Positions 44,161 through 54,269 are shown, numbered from the stretch's first letter. The stretch is DNA of 64,000 bases from an uncultured Granulosicoccaceae bacterium (GCA_937930305.1 CALGLE010000009.1:216322-280321); one strand, 5' to 3'. The notes: generated from the letters alone by a model not told the origin. Numbers and translations are program-made.

Positions 44161-45137
44161 CGTGGGTGTAACAACCGTGGGTTGGTTACGATGCCAATGA
44201 CATCTGCAATGAGATTAAGAAGAATGTAAGTGCCAGCAAATATCATGGCGCAGGCTTGAACCACGGGAATGTCACGCGAGGTCACCGAATCCACCATGAG
44301 TTGCCCAATGCCTGGATAAACAAACACCACTTCAACCACCACCACACCCACCACTAAAAACGCCAAATTAAAAGCCACAACGGTGGCAATGGGCGCCCAC
44401 GCATTGGGCAACGCGTGCTTCAATATGATTTCTGATCGCGATGCACCTTTCAACCGTGCCATTTCTATATAAGGGCTAGCCAGTAACCCAATGATGGCCG
44501 CTCGTGTCATTCGCATCATGTGAGCGACGATGACCAAGGTTAACGTGATCGTCGGCAAGGCAATGCGACTTAACCTCTCGCCTAACAACATACTCGGATC
44601 GACCGTGGACAGCGATGGGAACACTTTCCATAGTGATGCGAAAACAAGAATCAGTAAGTACGCAATAAAGAAGTCAGGTATGGATATGGTGGTTAAGGTG
44701 GTGGCGTTAATGGATCGGTCGTACCAAGAATTACGATACAAGGCCGTCGACAAACCCAGAATGATGGCCAAGGGTACGGCGATCACCGCGGTAACACCTG
44801 CGAGAAATAGGGTGTTCTTCAACCTAGGCGCAATCATTCCCGCAACCGAGCGAGAACGGTCAACGCCAGAGGCCGAACGACCGGAGAAAGAGGTACCTAA
44901 GTCCCCCTTTAAAATCGCCCCGGCCCATTCAAAGTAACGCTGAACAGCCGGCTTATCCAAACCCAGCTCTTCTCGAAATGCAGCCACCGTCTCCTCAGTG
45001 GCAGCTTGGCCGAGCACCGCTTCGCCAAAATCCCCTGGCAGCAGGGAAACGGAGCTGAATATGATGGCTGAGACTACAAAAAGCGTAACCAGACCCAAAC
45101 CTAAGCGCTTGATTATTGTTATGAATACAGGGTGCAC
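44157..45137 (-). CDS. Dipeptide-type ABC importer permease, DppB
   Basis: The protein has 326 residues from a GTG at 45137. The DppB features are an N-terminal helix, LPGDFGEAVLGQAATEETVAAFREELGLDKPAVQRYFEW and the loop EMARLRGASRSEIILKHALPNAWAP (contact to the ATPase), then VVEVVFVYPGIGQLMVDSV. The gene opens the minus-strand unit dppB-dppC-dppDF-ThDP enzyme-transthyretin-like-DmdA-like. The 201-bp region to the divergent binding protein gene should hold promoters for both directions. Confidence 0.92.
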   Translation of the reverse strand: MHPVFITIIKRLGLGLVTLFVVSAIIFSSVSLLPGDFGEAVLGQAATEETVAAFREELGLDKPAVQRYFEWAGAILKGDLGTSFSGRSASGVDRSRSVAGMIAPRLKNTLFLAGVTAVIAVPLAIILGLSTALYRNSWYDRSINATTLTTISIPDFFIAYLLILVFASLWKVFPSLSTVDPSMLLGERLSRIALPTITLTLVIVAHMMRMTRAAIIGLLASPYIEMARLKGASRSEIILKHALPNAWAPIATVVAFNLAFLVVGVVVVEVVFVYPGIGQLMVDSVTSRDIPVVQACAMIFAGTYILLNLIADVIGIVTNPRLLHPR

Positions 45138-45338
45138 ACGAACCTAGCGCTTCAAAATTCAATCCCCAGTATACAAACATTTCGTGGGGAAACGCACCCC
45201 GTAATAGGCCAATAAAAGACCAATATTTCTCAGTTCTGGCCGTTCTGTGTTACTTTATTAACGCTGAGAAGGACGCATGCCGCGCATTGCTCGCAGTGTC
45301 CCCGCTGCCAATAAAAGAACTACTTGGAGAAAACTAAA

Positions 45339-46943
45339 TTGAAAAAAGATGTCATTCTGAATCACGCTGATCAACTGACTGCAGGGAAAATTTCCCGCCG
45401 TCAATTCATCATGACCGCCATCGCCGCTGGCGCCACGCTGCCCACCGCACTCTCGATCGCCACTCATGCGATCGCAGCCACTCCTGTGAAGGGTGGAAAA
45501 CTACGACAGGGTATTGGTTACGGTTCAACCACCGATACGCTGGATCCAGGCACGTCAGAAAATGGGTTCACCCAAGCTCTGCACTACAGCTACGGGAATC
45601 ACTTAACCGAAGTCGGCAGTGATGGCAATCTCATGGGCGAACTGGCTGAAAGTTTTGAACCTGGCGAAGGTGCCAAGTCATGGGTTTTTAATCTGCGCAA
45701 GGGTGTTGAATTTCATAACGGCAAATCACTAACTGCCGATGATGTCATTGCAACTTACAACTACCATCGCGATGAAAATTCTAAGTCTGCAGCGAAAGGG
45801 CTACTGTCTGCTGTTACAGCAATGAAGAAAGACGGTGATCACCGAGTTATCTTCGAATTAGACGGTGGCAACGCTGACTTCCCATACATAGTGAGTGACT
45901 ACCACTTAGTCATTCAACCGTCGAAAGACGGCGCCATTGATGCGCTCTCAGGCATCGGTACCGGCGGCTATGTGCTGGACAAATTCGAGCCAGGCGTTCG
46001 CGCTTCGGCAAAACGCAACCCGAACTACTTCAAAGAAGGGGCTGCGCACTTCGACGAAATAGAATTGTTGTCTATCCTTGATATCACAGCCCGCCAGAAT
46101 GCAGTCATGAATGGCGATGCCGATGTTATTGACAACGTTGATCCTAAAACCGTTGCCCTGCTGGCTCGCGCACCGAATCTAAACATCTTGGAAACAACGG
46201 GAACACAGCACTACACATTCCCAATGCGCCTGGATGTAGACCCGTTTGGAAATCGCGATTTACGTCTAGCTCTGAAATACGCCATTAAGCGTCAAGAGTT
46301 GGTTGATAAAATTCTGTTAGGCCACGGCTTAGCGGGTAACGATATTCCAGTCTCCAGTGCCATGCCATTCTTGAACACTGACATCGAGCAGCGCGAATTC
46401 AACCCTGAAAAAGCCGCTGAGCACTACAAAAAATCGGGTCACTCCGGTCCTATTCAACTGTCAGCCTCAGATGCGGCCTTTGCAGGCGCTGTGGATGCGG
46501 CTCAACTAATTGCAGCTTCTGCAAAAGAAGCCGGCATCGACATTGAAATCGTACGTGAACCTAAAGACGGTTACTGGTCGAACGTTTGGAATAAGAAGGG
46601 ATGGTGTGCGTGTTACTGGGGTGGTCGTCCAACACAAGATTGGATGTACTCCGCCGCTTACACAGCCGACACCGAATGGAACGACACGGCTTGGAAAGAA
46701 ACCGACGACGCCAAGAAATTCAATGACGTTGTGGTTGCCGCTCGTTCAGAGACTGACGATGCAAAACGTAAAACTCAGTACTTTGAAGCCCAGCAGCTGC
46801 TGCATGATGATGGTGGCGCGATCGTGGCTATGTGGGCGAATTACATTCATGCCCACTCTAAGGAACTCACTCATGGCGAGAACGTGGCCGCGAACTGGGT
46901 TAACGACGGTAATAAAATCGCCGAGCGTTGGTGGTTTGCATAA
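45339..46943 (+). CDS. Dipeptide-type periplasmic binding protein with Tat signal
   Basis: The product has 534 residues from a TTG at 45339, chosen because GGAG lies eight bases before it; the TTG five codons earlier contains that GGAG. A twin-arginine signal (KISRRQFIMTAIAAGATL) exports the folded protein. The mature region shows family-5 features: LRQGIGYGSTTDTLDPGTSENGF, then LAESFEPGEGAKSWVFNLRKGVEFHNGKSLTADDV and YAIKRQELVDKIL. It provides the ligand for the divergent DppBC/ATPase. Given the adjacent demethylase and hydrolases, the ligand is probably not a plain peptide. It ends in a strong terminator. Confidence 0.92.
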   Translation: MKKDVILNHADQLTAGKISRRQFIMTAIAAGATLPTALSIATHAIAATPVKGGKLRQGIGYGSTTDTLDPGTSENGFTQALHYSYGNHLTEVGSDGNLMGELAESFEPGEGAKSWVFNLRKGVEFHNGKSLTADDVIATYNYHRDENSKSAAKGLLSAVTAMKKDGDHRVIFELDGGNADFPYIVSDYHLVIQPSKDGAIDALSGIGTGGYVLDKFEPGVRASAKRNPNYFKEGAAHFDEIELLSILDITARQNAVMNGDADVIDNVDPKTVALLARAPNLNILETTGTQHYTFPMRLDVDPFGNRDLRLALKYAIKRQELVDKILLGHGLAGNDIPVSSAMPFLNTDIEQREFNPEKAAEHYKKSGHSGPIQLSASDAAFAGAVDAAQLIAASAKEAGIDIEIVREPKDGYWSNVWNKKGWCACYWGGRPTQDWMYSAAYTADTEWNDTAWKETDDAKKFNDVVVAARSETDDAKRKTQYFEAQQLLHDDGGAIVAMWANYIHAHSKELTHGENVAANWVNDGNKIAERWWFA

Positions 46944-46970
46944 CAATCTCACGCTAATTTGATGTGAGTG

Positions 46971-47006
46971 AAGCCGGTGACTCTTTCGACTCACCGGCTT
47001 TTTTTT
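46971..47006 (+). terminator. Intrinsic terminator after the dipeptide-type binding protein gene
   Basis: The arms AAGCCGGTGA (46971-46980) and TCACCGGCTT (46991-47000) form a 10-bp GC-rich stem with a 10-base loop, followed by an uninterrupted T-run to 47006. It is a textbook Rho-independent terminator 27 bp after the stop. Read-through must supply the hydrolase gene at 47053 unless that gene has its own promoter. Confidence 0.92.
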
Positions 47007-47052
47007 GCCCTTAGTAGTGACACCATTTTCGTCTTACTCCCTGAGCTTACCC

Positions 47053-49065
47053 ATGAGCAAAACAACCGTTGCTAAACTGATCGAACAACCCGACATGGGC
47101 ATTGTGATGCCCGATGGGTGTCGTTTATCGGCGCGCATATGGATGCCAGAGGATGCGGCGACGAATCCAGTGCCTGCGATCTTAGAGCACCTGCCGTATC
47201 GTAAGCGCGACGGAACGATTTATCGAGACGAGATCACCCTGCCTTATCTTGCGGCTCGCGGCTATGCGTGTATACGCGTGGACATGCGCGGCAATGGCGA
47301 GTCTGAGGGGTTGATGAAAGATGAATACTTACCGCAAGAATTGCAAGACGCCTGTGATGTCATTCAATGGGCCACAGAACAAGCATGGTGCGACGGCAAT
47401 GTGGGGATGATGGGCATTTCTTGGGGTGGCTTTAATTCACTGCAAGTCGCCGCCCTTCAACCCCCCGCTTTGAAAGCCATCGTAACGGTGTGTTCAACAG
47501 ATGATCGGTTCGCCGGCGACATCCACTACAAAGGCGGGTGCTTACTTAACGAAAACATCGGCTGGGCTGCCAACATGTTGTCGTATTCATCCAGACCACC
47601 CGATCCTGCGTTAGTCGGTGATCAGTGGATGTCCATGTGGCAGCATCGTTTAGAGAATATGCCGATATTAACGTCGACCTGGTTGCGCCACCAATCGCGA
47701 GACGCCTATTGGGAGCACGGTTCCGTTTGCGAAGACTATTCCGCGATAAAAGCCGCGGTCTTATCTATTGGTGGCTGGCACGACGGCTACCGAAACACCA
47801 TTGCAAGCCTCGTAGAAAACATCGAAGCACCTGTTAAAGGCATCGTGGGCCCATGGATTCATAAGTACCCTCACTATGCGGCACCGGCCCCTGCGATAGG
47901 CTTCTTACAAGAGTCCTTACGTTGGTGGGACCACTGGCTCAAAGGGCATGAAACAGACGTCGAAAACGATGCCGCTTATCGAGTGTGGTTAATGGACAGT
48001 GTCGCGCCGGCTCGTTGGATTGATGAGCGGCCTGGGCGTTGGGTGGGTGAACCTTCGTGGCCATCGCCGAATATAACCGAACGCGTTTTCCAGATAATCG
48101 GCACACAAGATTCCGCAACCCTATCAAGTGATACCGCCACCAGTGGTTGTGATTTAAACGTATCCACTGAACAGCACTGTGGTTTGAGCAGCGGTGAATA
48201 CTTTCCATTTACCTTCGGCCCAGAACTACCCGACAATCAAAACCCTGACGATAAACTGTCGACTTGTATCGATTCAACCACACTAAAAGATGCGTTAGAA
48301 ATTATTGGCGCGCCTACGATTGCTCTTAACTTAACGTGCGACAAACCCCTAGGATTAGTGACTGTGCGACTGTGTGACCTTCGGCCCGATGGAACGTCCG
48401 CACTGATCACCATGGGAGTTATGAACCTGGCAGCGCATGAGTCATACGCTCACCCGACAAAACTGATACCCAACCAACCGATAGCAATTAATTTTGACCT
48501 CGATCAAATTGCGTATCGCATACCCGAAGGCCATCAACTGCGCATTGCCTTGTCGAGCACTTATTGGCCGTTTGTCTGGCCGTCACCTGAAGCTGTGACT
48601 TTGTCAGTTTCACGCGGTGAAATTCGGATACCGGTTAAAACAGGCTTCGATGATTTGCCTGTTGAATTTGAACCACCCGAATCATCACCCCAATGGCAAG
48701 CAACACAACTACGCGCAGCCAGATCCACACGGGATGTCACCATTAATGAAGTGACCAACGAGCAGCATACGATCATACGAAACGATTCTGGAGAATTTAA
48801 AGATTCCCATCACGGATTAATTAATGGCAGCGTTGCTACCGAACGGTGGTCCATTAAGCCCGATGACCCTTTGTCAGCCTCAGGCGAAATACATTGGGAA
48901 CAAACCGGTGGACGTGATGATTGGCACTGGCGTACCGATGCAACTGTTAGCGCATCTTGTGATGCCACGCATTTTTATATAACGGCGAAACTTATTGCCT
49001 GCAACAATGATGAGGTCATTTTCGAACGGTCATATCAAGATGTGATTGAGCGGGAATTTGTTTAG
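47053..49065 (+). CDS. CocE/NonD-family alpha/beta hydrolase (X-Pro dipeptidyl-peptidase S15 type)
   Basis: The protein has 670 residues from ATG at 47053. The alpha/beta domain has DMRGNGESEG, the nucleophile in GISWGGFNS, the acid in IGGWHDGYRN and the base in GPWIHKYPH, so the triad is complete. A C-terminal jelly-roll domain (PLGLVTVRLCDLRPDGTSALITMG and HQLRIALSSTYWPFVWPSP) is the usual CocE C-terminal domain. Enzymes of this group split esters or acyl-amides. No signal peptide is present, so it acts in the cytoplasm on an imported substrate. It lies downstream of the Dpp-type binding protein gene and probably belongs to the same pathway as the ThDP and DmdA-like enzymes. Confidence 0.87.
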   Translation: MSKTTVAKLIEQPDMGIVMPDGCRLSARIWMPEDAATNPVPAILEHLPYRKRDGTIYRDEITLPYLAARGYACIRVDMRGNGESEGLMKDEYLPQELQDACDVIQWATEQAWCDGNVGMMGISWGGFNSLQVAALQPPALKAIVTVCSTDDRFAGDIHYKGGCLLNENIGWAANMLSYSSRPPDPALVGDQWMSMWQHRLENMPILTSTWLRHQSRDAYWEHGSVCEDYSAIKAAVLSIGGWHDGYRNTIASLVENIEAPVKGIVGPWIHKYPHYAAPAPAIGFLQESLRWWDHWLKGHETDVENDAAYRVWLMDSVAPARWIDERPGRWVGEPSWPSPNITERVFQIIGTQDSATLSSDTATSGCDLNVSTEQHCGLSSGEYFPFTFGPELPDNQNPDDKLSTCIDSTTLKDALEIIGAPTIALNLTCDKPLGLVTVRLCDLRPDGTSALITMGVMNLAAHESYAHPTKLIPNQPIAINFDLDQIAYRIPEGHQLRIALSSTYWPFVWPSPEAVTLSVSRGEIRIPVKTGFDDLPVEFEPPESSPQWQATQLRAARSTRDVTINEVTNEQHTIIRNDSGEFKDSHHGLINGSVATERWSIKPDDPLSASGEIHWEQTGGRDDWHWRTDATVSASCDATHFYITAKLIACNNDEVIFERSYQDVIEREFV

Positions 49066-49090
49066 TTTTTGTGAATAACGTTTCCAGAAC

Positions 49091-50041
49091 TCAACTTCTG
49101 TTGGCGAACTTAATCAACTGATCCGTAATTCTATTAAAACTGGCCTTAGCTCGACTGGACGAATGTCGTGCCCGTAGATAGCCATGCACCAATCCCGGCT
49201 CAACCACGCAGCTGGCATTCCCGCCCGCCTGTGTAATGGCGTCACAGTAAAGTTTACCGTCATCACACAAGGGGTCGCACTCAGCACTAACAACGAGTGT
49301 AACTGGCAATTGTGTTAAGTCAGTGTCGTTTAGCACGGCAAAACTGGCATCGTCCGTGGGCACATCACCCGACACACGAATCGCCATATAAAAGTTGACA
49401 TCCTCCAAGGTGAGCATCGGTGCGTTGGCATGATAGAGACAGGATGCGGTATCGGTTTCTGTTCCAAGTGCCGGATAGATTAATACTTGCGCCTTGACTG
49501 GACTTAGCGCATCACCCGAGCGCAACTGATGAGATACCGATGCACACAAACTAGCTCCTGCACTATCGCCACACAGTACTAACTTACAGCCTAAGCGGTT
49601 CGCCTCACAGTTGACGACAGCCACACAATCCTCAAATGCCGCTGGGTGTTTGTGTTCGGGCGCAAGCCGATAATCGATGGATGTGACACCCAATCCAGTG
49701 ATGCCGCAAATTTCAGCACAAACATCATCATGGCTGTCTAAATCCCCAACGACGAACCCGCCGCCGTGAATATAAATAATATGCGTTTGGTTGTTTATTT
49801 TCTTAACGTTTGAGTAACGCCTTACTGGCACGGCAACCGACTCGGTTCTAACCACATCATCACGGGTTTCAATTCCCGCAGGATGAGGTCGATGAAATTC
49901 TTTACACATAGCCGTGTATATTTTTCGTTGTTCAGCTATCGATAGCTGAATAGCATCGGGTGGATAGCACCGATTTGTGCGTTCAATGAAGTTCCAAATT
50001 TCCTGATCAATCAGTTGTTGGTAATTTGGCTTGTCTTGCAT
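49091..50041 (-). CDS. HSL-type alpha/beta hydrolase (esterase/lipase)
   Basis: The protein has 316 residues. It has the oxyanion-hole motif HGGGFVVGD, the nucleophile in GDSAGASL, the acid in ECDPLCDDG and the base in GLVHGYL, in the hormone-sensitive lipase arrangement. YRLAPEHKHPAAFEDC is the classic HSL segment. The enzyme is cytoplasmic and should cleave short-chain esters. It lies 20 bp downstream of the inositol-monophosphatase-like gene on the same strand, so it belongs to the Fbp/Afu-type transporter operon. Confidence 0.9.
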   Translation of the reverse strand: MQDKPNYQQLIDQEIWNFIERTNRCYPPDAIQLSIAEQRKIYTAMCKEFHRPHPAGIETRDDVVRTESVAVPVRRYSNVKKINNQTHIIYIHGGGFVVGDLDSHDDVCAEICGITGLGVTSIDYRLAPEHKHPAAFEDCVAVVNCEANRLGCKLVLCGDSAGASLCASVSHQLRSGDALSPVKAQVLIYPALGTETDTASCLYHANAPMLTLEDVNFYMAIRVSGDVPTDDASFAVLNDTDLTQLPVTLVVSAECDPLCDDGKLYCDAITQAGGNASCVVEPGLVHGYLRARHSSSRAKASFNRITDQLIKFANRS

Positions 50042-50061
50042 CTTAAGTCATTACCCCACGT

Positions 50062-50856
50062 CTATTTCAAATTAGCTTCATCACAGACTTGCTGTAACTG
50101 TGGATAGACCCCAGGGCATGCCGCTATCACTCGTCCGCCAGAGGACAACATGGTTTCCATGTCATAAGCCTCAACCACACCACCGGCTTCCTCAATAATA
50201 TGCATGGCAGCGATACAATCCCATGCGTTCATGTGTTGCTCACAATATCCAAGCACACGCCCTGCCGCCACATAACAAAGCATCAGTGCACCGGACCCAC
50301 AACGAAAATAAATACCGCCCTGATGAATAACATGAGCCAGCACGTCTAAGGTGGGTTGCGTGGGGATGCGTACTGAGTAACCCACCGCCGTTGCACCTTC
50401 GTCCAAGCGCTGCGCTTTTGATACGGTTAAGGGCCGGTTATTGAGGGTGGCACCCTGGCCTTTAACCGCTAGGTAGGTTTCATCGGCAATAGGATCGATG
50501 ATGATGCTTAGGACCGTAGAATCATCAAACACACACGCTAGAACCACACACCACCCCGGCATTCCAACAACAAAGCTTGAGGTGCCGTCGATGGGGTCAA
50601 TCACCCAGGTATATCCAGACGACGATTCTTTTCGTCCATGCTCCTCGCCCACGATGCCATCGCCTGGAAAGGCTTCATTCAAGGCATCACGAATTTGCGT
50701 CTCCACCCCTTTATCTGCATCAGACACCAAATCTTGCTTGCCTTTGGCTTCGATGACCAACTTGTCGATATCGCTGAAGTAGCGTTTGGCCGTGATTGAC
50801 GCCGCCTGAACGATCTCTAATCCTTTGTCACGTCGGTTGACTAATTCATCCTGCAT
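50062..50856 (-). CDS. Inositol monophosphatase-family phosphatase
   Basis: The protein has 264 residues. Metal-binding motifs are GEEHGRK (Glu71/Glu72) and DPIDGTSSF (Asp87, Asp90), and the C-terminal WDCIAAMHIIEEAGG holds the third aspartate. The usual T-N-F is S-S-F here, and V-V-G replaces V-H-G, so substrate choice may differ from classic SuhB. The family hydrolyses inositol-phosphate, histidinol-phosphate, fructose-1,6-bisphosphate or PAP. It follows the transporter ATPase gene after 107 bp. With the HAD phosphatase upstream it suggests that the imported compound is phosphorylated. Confidence 0.88.
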   Translation of the reverse strand: MQDELVNRRDKGLEIVQAASITAKRYFSDIDKLVIEAKGKQDLVSDADKGVETQIRDALNEAFPGDGIVGEEHGRKESSSGYTWVIDPIDGTSSFVVGMPGWCVVLACVFDDSTVLSIIIDPIADETYLAVKGQGATLNNRPLTVSKAQRLDEGATAVGYSVRIPTQPTLDVLAHVIHQGGIYFRCGSGALMLCYVAAGRVLGYCEQHMNAWDCIAAMHIIEEAGGVVEAYDMETMLSSGGRVIAACPGVYPQLQQVCDEANLK

Positions 50857-50963
50857 GGCTGGAGTTCCTGGTTTGCATCATTGACATTCATGATGCTCTA
50901 ATTCGCTGTGGATTTTTCTTTTAAAAGAGGGATTTACATTTTCATTTTAGAAAATGTTGATCA

Positions 50964-52040
50964 TCAGGCTGTGAGTAATACCGGCCCTTTAGTCGCGAAG
51001 CCCACACCCACAGCCTGTCCATCACTGAAATCACTTTCCACATCCGACACAACAAAGAGTTCACCCGCCGGCGTTGCCACTTTATATTCCATATGGCTGC
51101 CCGCATAAGTTGCCTTGAGAATTTCACCTGCCATGGTGTTGGGTGTATTGGCAGCTACTATCTGAATGCGTCCTGGTCGGATGGCCACGCGAATAGCGCC
51201 TGCGCTGTGGTCAGTGGTGGGTAATTCAAAACGAATTTGATCAATCAATACCGTGGCCATGCCATTTTCAATGGATTCGATTCGACCATCTAATAAATTT
51301 GCTTCACCGATAAAGTCTGCAACAAATTCATCTTTAGGCGCGTCGTACAATTCGCGCGGTGTGCCGATTTGCGCAATCGTGGCATTGTTCATCACGATGA
51401 TTCGATCAGAAACCGCCAAGGCTTCCTCTTGATCGTGAGTAACATAAACAACAGTCAGCCCAAGGCTCGTTTGGATGTCACGAATGTCTTCTCTTACCTG
51501 CCGCCGCAACTTAGCATCCAAATTAGATAGGGGCTCATCAAACAACAAAACTTGGGGCTCTAGAACCAAGGCACGAGCCACCGCCACACGCTGTTGCTGC
51601 CCACCTGAGAGTTCACTGGGCAATCGATCACCGTAACCGGTCAAACCGACTAACTCCAAACCCCGGTTCGCTCGTTCAATCACTTCGTCTTTTTTTAACT
51701 TGTTGATGCGTAGCCCATAGGCCACGTTATCCATAACCGACATATGCGGAAACAAGGCATAGGACTGAAACACCATCGACACATCCCGGTCGGTAGCCGG
51801 CAATTTTGTTACATCGGTGTCCCCAATAATAATGTTGCCACCGGTGGCCATCTCCAAGCCAGCAATCATTCGCAAGGTAGTGGTTTTCCCACAACCAGAA
51901 GGCCCCAACAAAGTGACCAGTTCACCTGCATGAACGTGCAAGGAAACATCGTCCACAGCGGTTACACTTTTACCGTACATCTTGGTGACGTTTTTGAATT
52001 CGACGGACGCCGCTTTGGATCTTGCTTGCTGAATAGTCAT
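50964..52040 (-). CDS. ABC importer ATPase, FbpC/AfuC type
   Basis: The protein has 358 residues. Walker A is GPSGCGKTT, the Q-loop QSYALFPHMSVMDNVAYGL, the signature LSGGQQQRVAVARAL and Walker B VLLFDEPLSNLDAKLRR. A C-terminal TOBE domain (IRVAIRPGRIQIV) closes the protein. This sequence type serves ferric iron, hexose-phosphate, 2-aminoethylphosphonate and polyamine importers, so the ATPase does not reveal the solute. It follows the fused permease gene after 9 bp. Confidence 0.9.
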   Translation of the reverse strand: MTIQQARSKAASVEFKNVTKMYGKSVTAVDDVSLHVHAGELVTLLGPSGCGKTTTLRMIAGLEMATGGNIIIGDTDVTKLPATDRDVSMVFQSYALFPHMSVMDNVAYGLRINKLKKDEVIERANRGLELVGLTGYGDRLPSELSGGQQQRVAVARALVLEPQVLLFDEPLSNLDAKLRRQVREDIRDIQTSLGLTVVYVTHDQEEALAVSDRIIVMNNATIAQIGTPRELYDAPKDEFVADFIGEANLLDGRIESIENGMATVLIDQIRFELPTTDHSAGAIRVAIRPGRIQIVAANTPNTMAGEILKATYAGSHMEYKVATPAGELFVVSDVESDFSDGQAVGVGFATKGPVLLTA

Positions 52041-52049
52041 TGTGATGCT

Positions 52050-54242
52050 TTACCAGTTTGTACGAGACTGTGCCAAACGGGAGCCTTTGCCACTTCTATT
52101 AACAATAAACTGCATAAGGGCAACTACCGTCAACATGACAACAATTAATACACTTGAATAGGCGATGGCAATGCCATAGTCGTTGTTCTCTACACGGCCA
52201 ATGATGTAGCTCGTTGCCATGTTGTACTCAGCACTGACCAGAAATATAACGGCACTGATCGCTGTCATGGCTCTGACAAAACTGAACACCAGTGCCGCTA
52301 ATATGGCAGGACGCATTAACGGCAAAATGATTCGAGTAAATGTTTTCCACGTATTGGCACCCAAAGTTAATGAAGCTTCATCCAGGCTTTTATCTAATTG
52401 GGACATGGACGCAATGCCTGCTCGCACACCCACAGGCATATTGCGAAAGATAAAGCTGATGATCAGTATCACCCCCGTTCCCGTAAGCTCTATAGGTGGC
52501 ACATTAAACGCGAGTATGTAACTCACACCAATGACCGTACCGGGAATAGCGAAGCTCAGCATGGTGCCAAATTCAAACGCATTTTTACCTGCAAAGTTTT
52601 GCCGTACCAGCAACCAGGCCGTTAACAGTCCCAGCATGGCGGTCAAAGGAGCCGCTGTAGCAGCAATCTTTAGCGTGGTAAAGAACGAGTCCCAAGCCGA
52701 TCCTTTAAAGTGAATGCCAAAGTCATTAAAGCCAACACCAAAAGCTGTGATGTAGTGTTTAAACGTTAGCGTGTTGTTCAAACCCCATGTTTCGACAAAC
52801 CCACCGTACAAAATCATGCCGTATACCGTGGCCGTAAATAGTGTCCAAATGCCCGCCACTAAATAACAAGGCAGCAAGACCCGTTTAGGCATCATCACAT
52901 GAACGCCCGAATCGCCTTTACCCGTTTTGGTTGTATAGGACTTCTTCCCAAGCCATCGCCGCTGCGCATAAAAGGCCGACAGGGTGAATATCAAGAGAGC
53001 GATCGCTAAGACAGCCGCCATACCCTGGTCATTTTGTGCCCCTACAATGGCGAAGAATATTTCAGTGGACAGCACATCGTAATTCCCACCTAGTACAAGT
53101 GGGTTGCCAAAGTCAGCCATGCTTTCAATAAAACCCAGCAGGAATGCATTCGCTAATCCTGGACGCATCAGCGGTAAGGTGACGGTTTTAAATGTTTGCC
53201 ATCGACTGGCTCGAAGAGTTTGCGCCGCTTCTTCCATGGAAGGGCTGACCCCTTCCACCACACCGATCATCACCAAGAAGGCAATGGGTGTAAACGACAA
53301 CAGCTGCGCGATTAAGATGCCGGGTAAGCCGTATACCCAACGCGTGGGTTGAAGATCGAGTATATCGGCAACAAATCGGGTGACAGAGCCGGACAACCCA
53401 AACAACAAGATGATGGCCAAGCCGATAACAAAGGGTGGTGTAATAATCGGTAGAACGGTCATCGCTCGTAAAAAGTTACCGCGCTTTAATCCCGATCGTG
53501 TTGCCACCAGCGCAAACACCAATCCCAACACGGTGGTTAGAAAGCCAACCAGCACCGCTAAAAATAACGAATTCCAAGCCACGCCACAGCGCGTACCGCC
53601 TTGCAAACACCCCAAGCCCCAAATCTTATTTTCAAAAAACTTTTCAGCAAAAATGCCTAATGAGTAAACACCGTCGTTATCTCGCAGAGCACTGGAGAGC
53701 ATTTGTACGATAGGGAAAAAGATAAACACCGTAACCATGGCGATGATGAGACCAATGGCACCGACAACAAAAACATCCCCGTTTACTGCCCCTCGACCGG
53801 CAATACCTGTGGTGAGAAAAAACAAAAAAGTGGCAAACAGAAACAACGCACCAAAGCCCATACCGAATTGGCGATCATCCAGCGGCCCAAAGAGCTGGCT
53901 TAGCGCTTCAAAATTCCAGCCGCGTAAACCGATACCTAAGCCCTGCATGGCCAGCCACGCGATTCCAGCGACACCCGCCATGATCAACACATTGCTGCGC
54001 TGTTTGGCTGAGTGATTTAGAACACGACTAAGAAGGGGAAGCAGTAAGAAAAACGGTAGGGGCGCTAACCAAAGCTTTTCGCCTTGGGCAATTAAAAAAG
54101 CCGCCGGGGCATAGTCTGTATCAAAAGGATACCCATCAAAGAGCCACTCGAAACTCCAAAAACCGTCTTCGAGTACGTACCAAGGGAGCAGGCAAAAACT
54201 GACAATGCCAACGATCAACCACATGAGCACGGTCTTGCTCAA
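52050..54242 (-). CDS. ABC importer fused double permease, FbpB/AfuB type
   Basis: The protein has 730 residues with about fourteen hydrophobic helices. Two permease domains are joined in one chain: contact loops EAAQTLRASRWQTFKTVTLPLM (first half) and DEASLTLGANTWKTFTRIILPLM (second half). An extra N-terminal region of about 180 residues with four helices (MWLIVGIVSFCLLPWYVLEDG) precedes the first domain. This length resembles the hexose-phosphate permease AfuB (about 690 residues) more than typical iron permeases (about 500-550). The solute is unknown; phosphatase neighbours favour an organophosphate. Confidence 0.88.
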   Translation of the reverse strand: MSKTVLMWLIVGIVSFCLLPWYVLEDGFWSFEWLFDGYPFDTDYAPAAFLIAQGEKLWLAPLPFFLLLPLLSRVLNHSAKQRSNVLIMAGVAGIAWLAMQGLGIGLRGWNFEALSQLFGPLDDRQFGMGFGALFLFATFLFFLTTGIAGRGAVNGDVFVVGAIGLIIAMVTVFIFFPIVQMLSSALRDNDGVYSLGIFAEKFFENKIWGLGCLQGGTRCGVAWNSLFLAVLVGFLTTVLGLVFALVATRSGLKRGNFLRAMTVLPIITPPFVIGLAIILLFGLSGSVTRFVADILDLQPTRWVYGLPGILIAQLLSFTPIAFLVMIGVVEGVSPSMEEAAQTLRASRWQTFKTVTLPLMRPGLANAFLLGFIESMADFGNPLVLGGNYDVLSTEIFFAIVGAQNDQGMAAVLAIALLIFTLSAFYAQRRWLGKKSYTTKTGKGDSGVHVMMPKRVLLPCYLVAGIWTLFTATVYGMILYGGFVETWGLNNTLTFKHYITAFGVGFNDFGIHFKGSAWDSFFTTLKIAATAAPLTAMLGLLTAWLLVRQNFAGKNAFEFGTMLSFAIPGTVIGVSYILAFNVPPIELTGTGVILIISFIFRNMPVGVRAGIASMSQLDKSLDEASLTLGANTWKTFTRIILPLMRPAILAALVFSFVRAMTAISAVIFLVSAEYNMATSYIIGRVENNDYGIAIAYSSVLIVVMLTVVALMQFIVNRSGKGSRLAQSRTNW

Positions 54243-54269
54243 AATGCTGCCCTTTTAAGATGAAAGAAA

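Noticed and set aside
50936..50957. AT-rich stem ACATTTTC/GAAAATGT after the Fbp/Afu-type ATPase gene
   Set aside because: Eight weak pairs without a U-run; not distinguishable from chance in an AT-rich gap.
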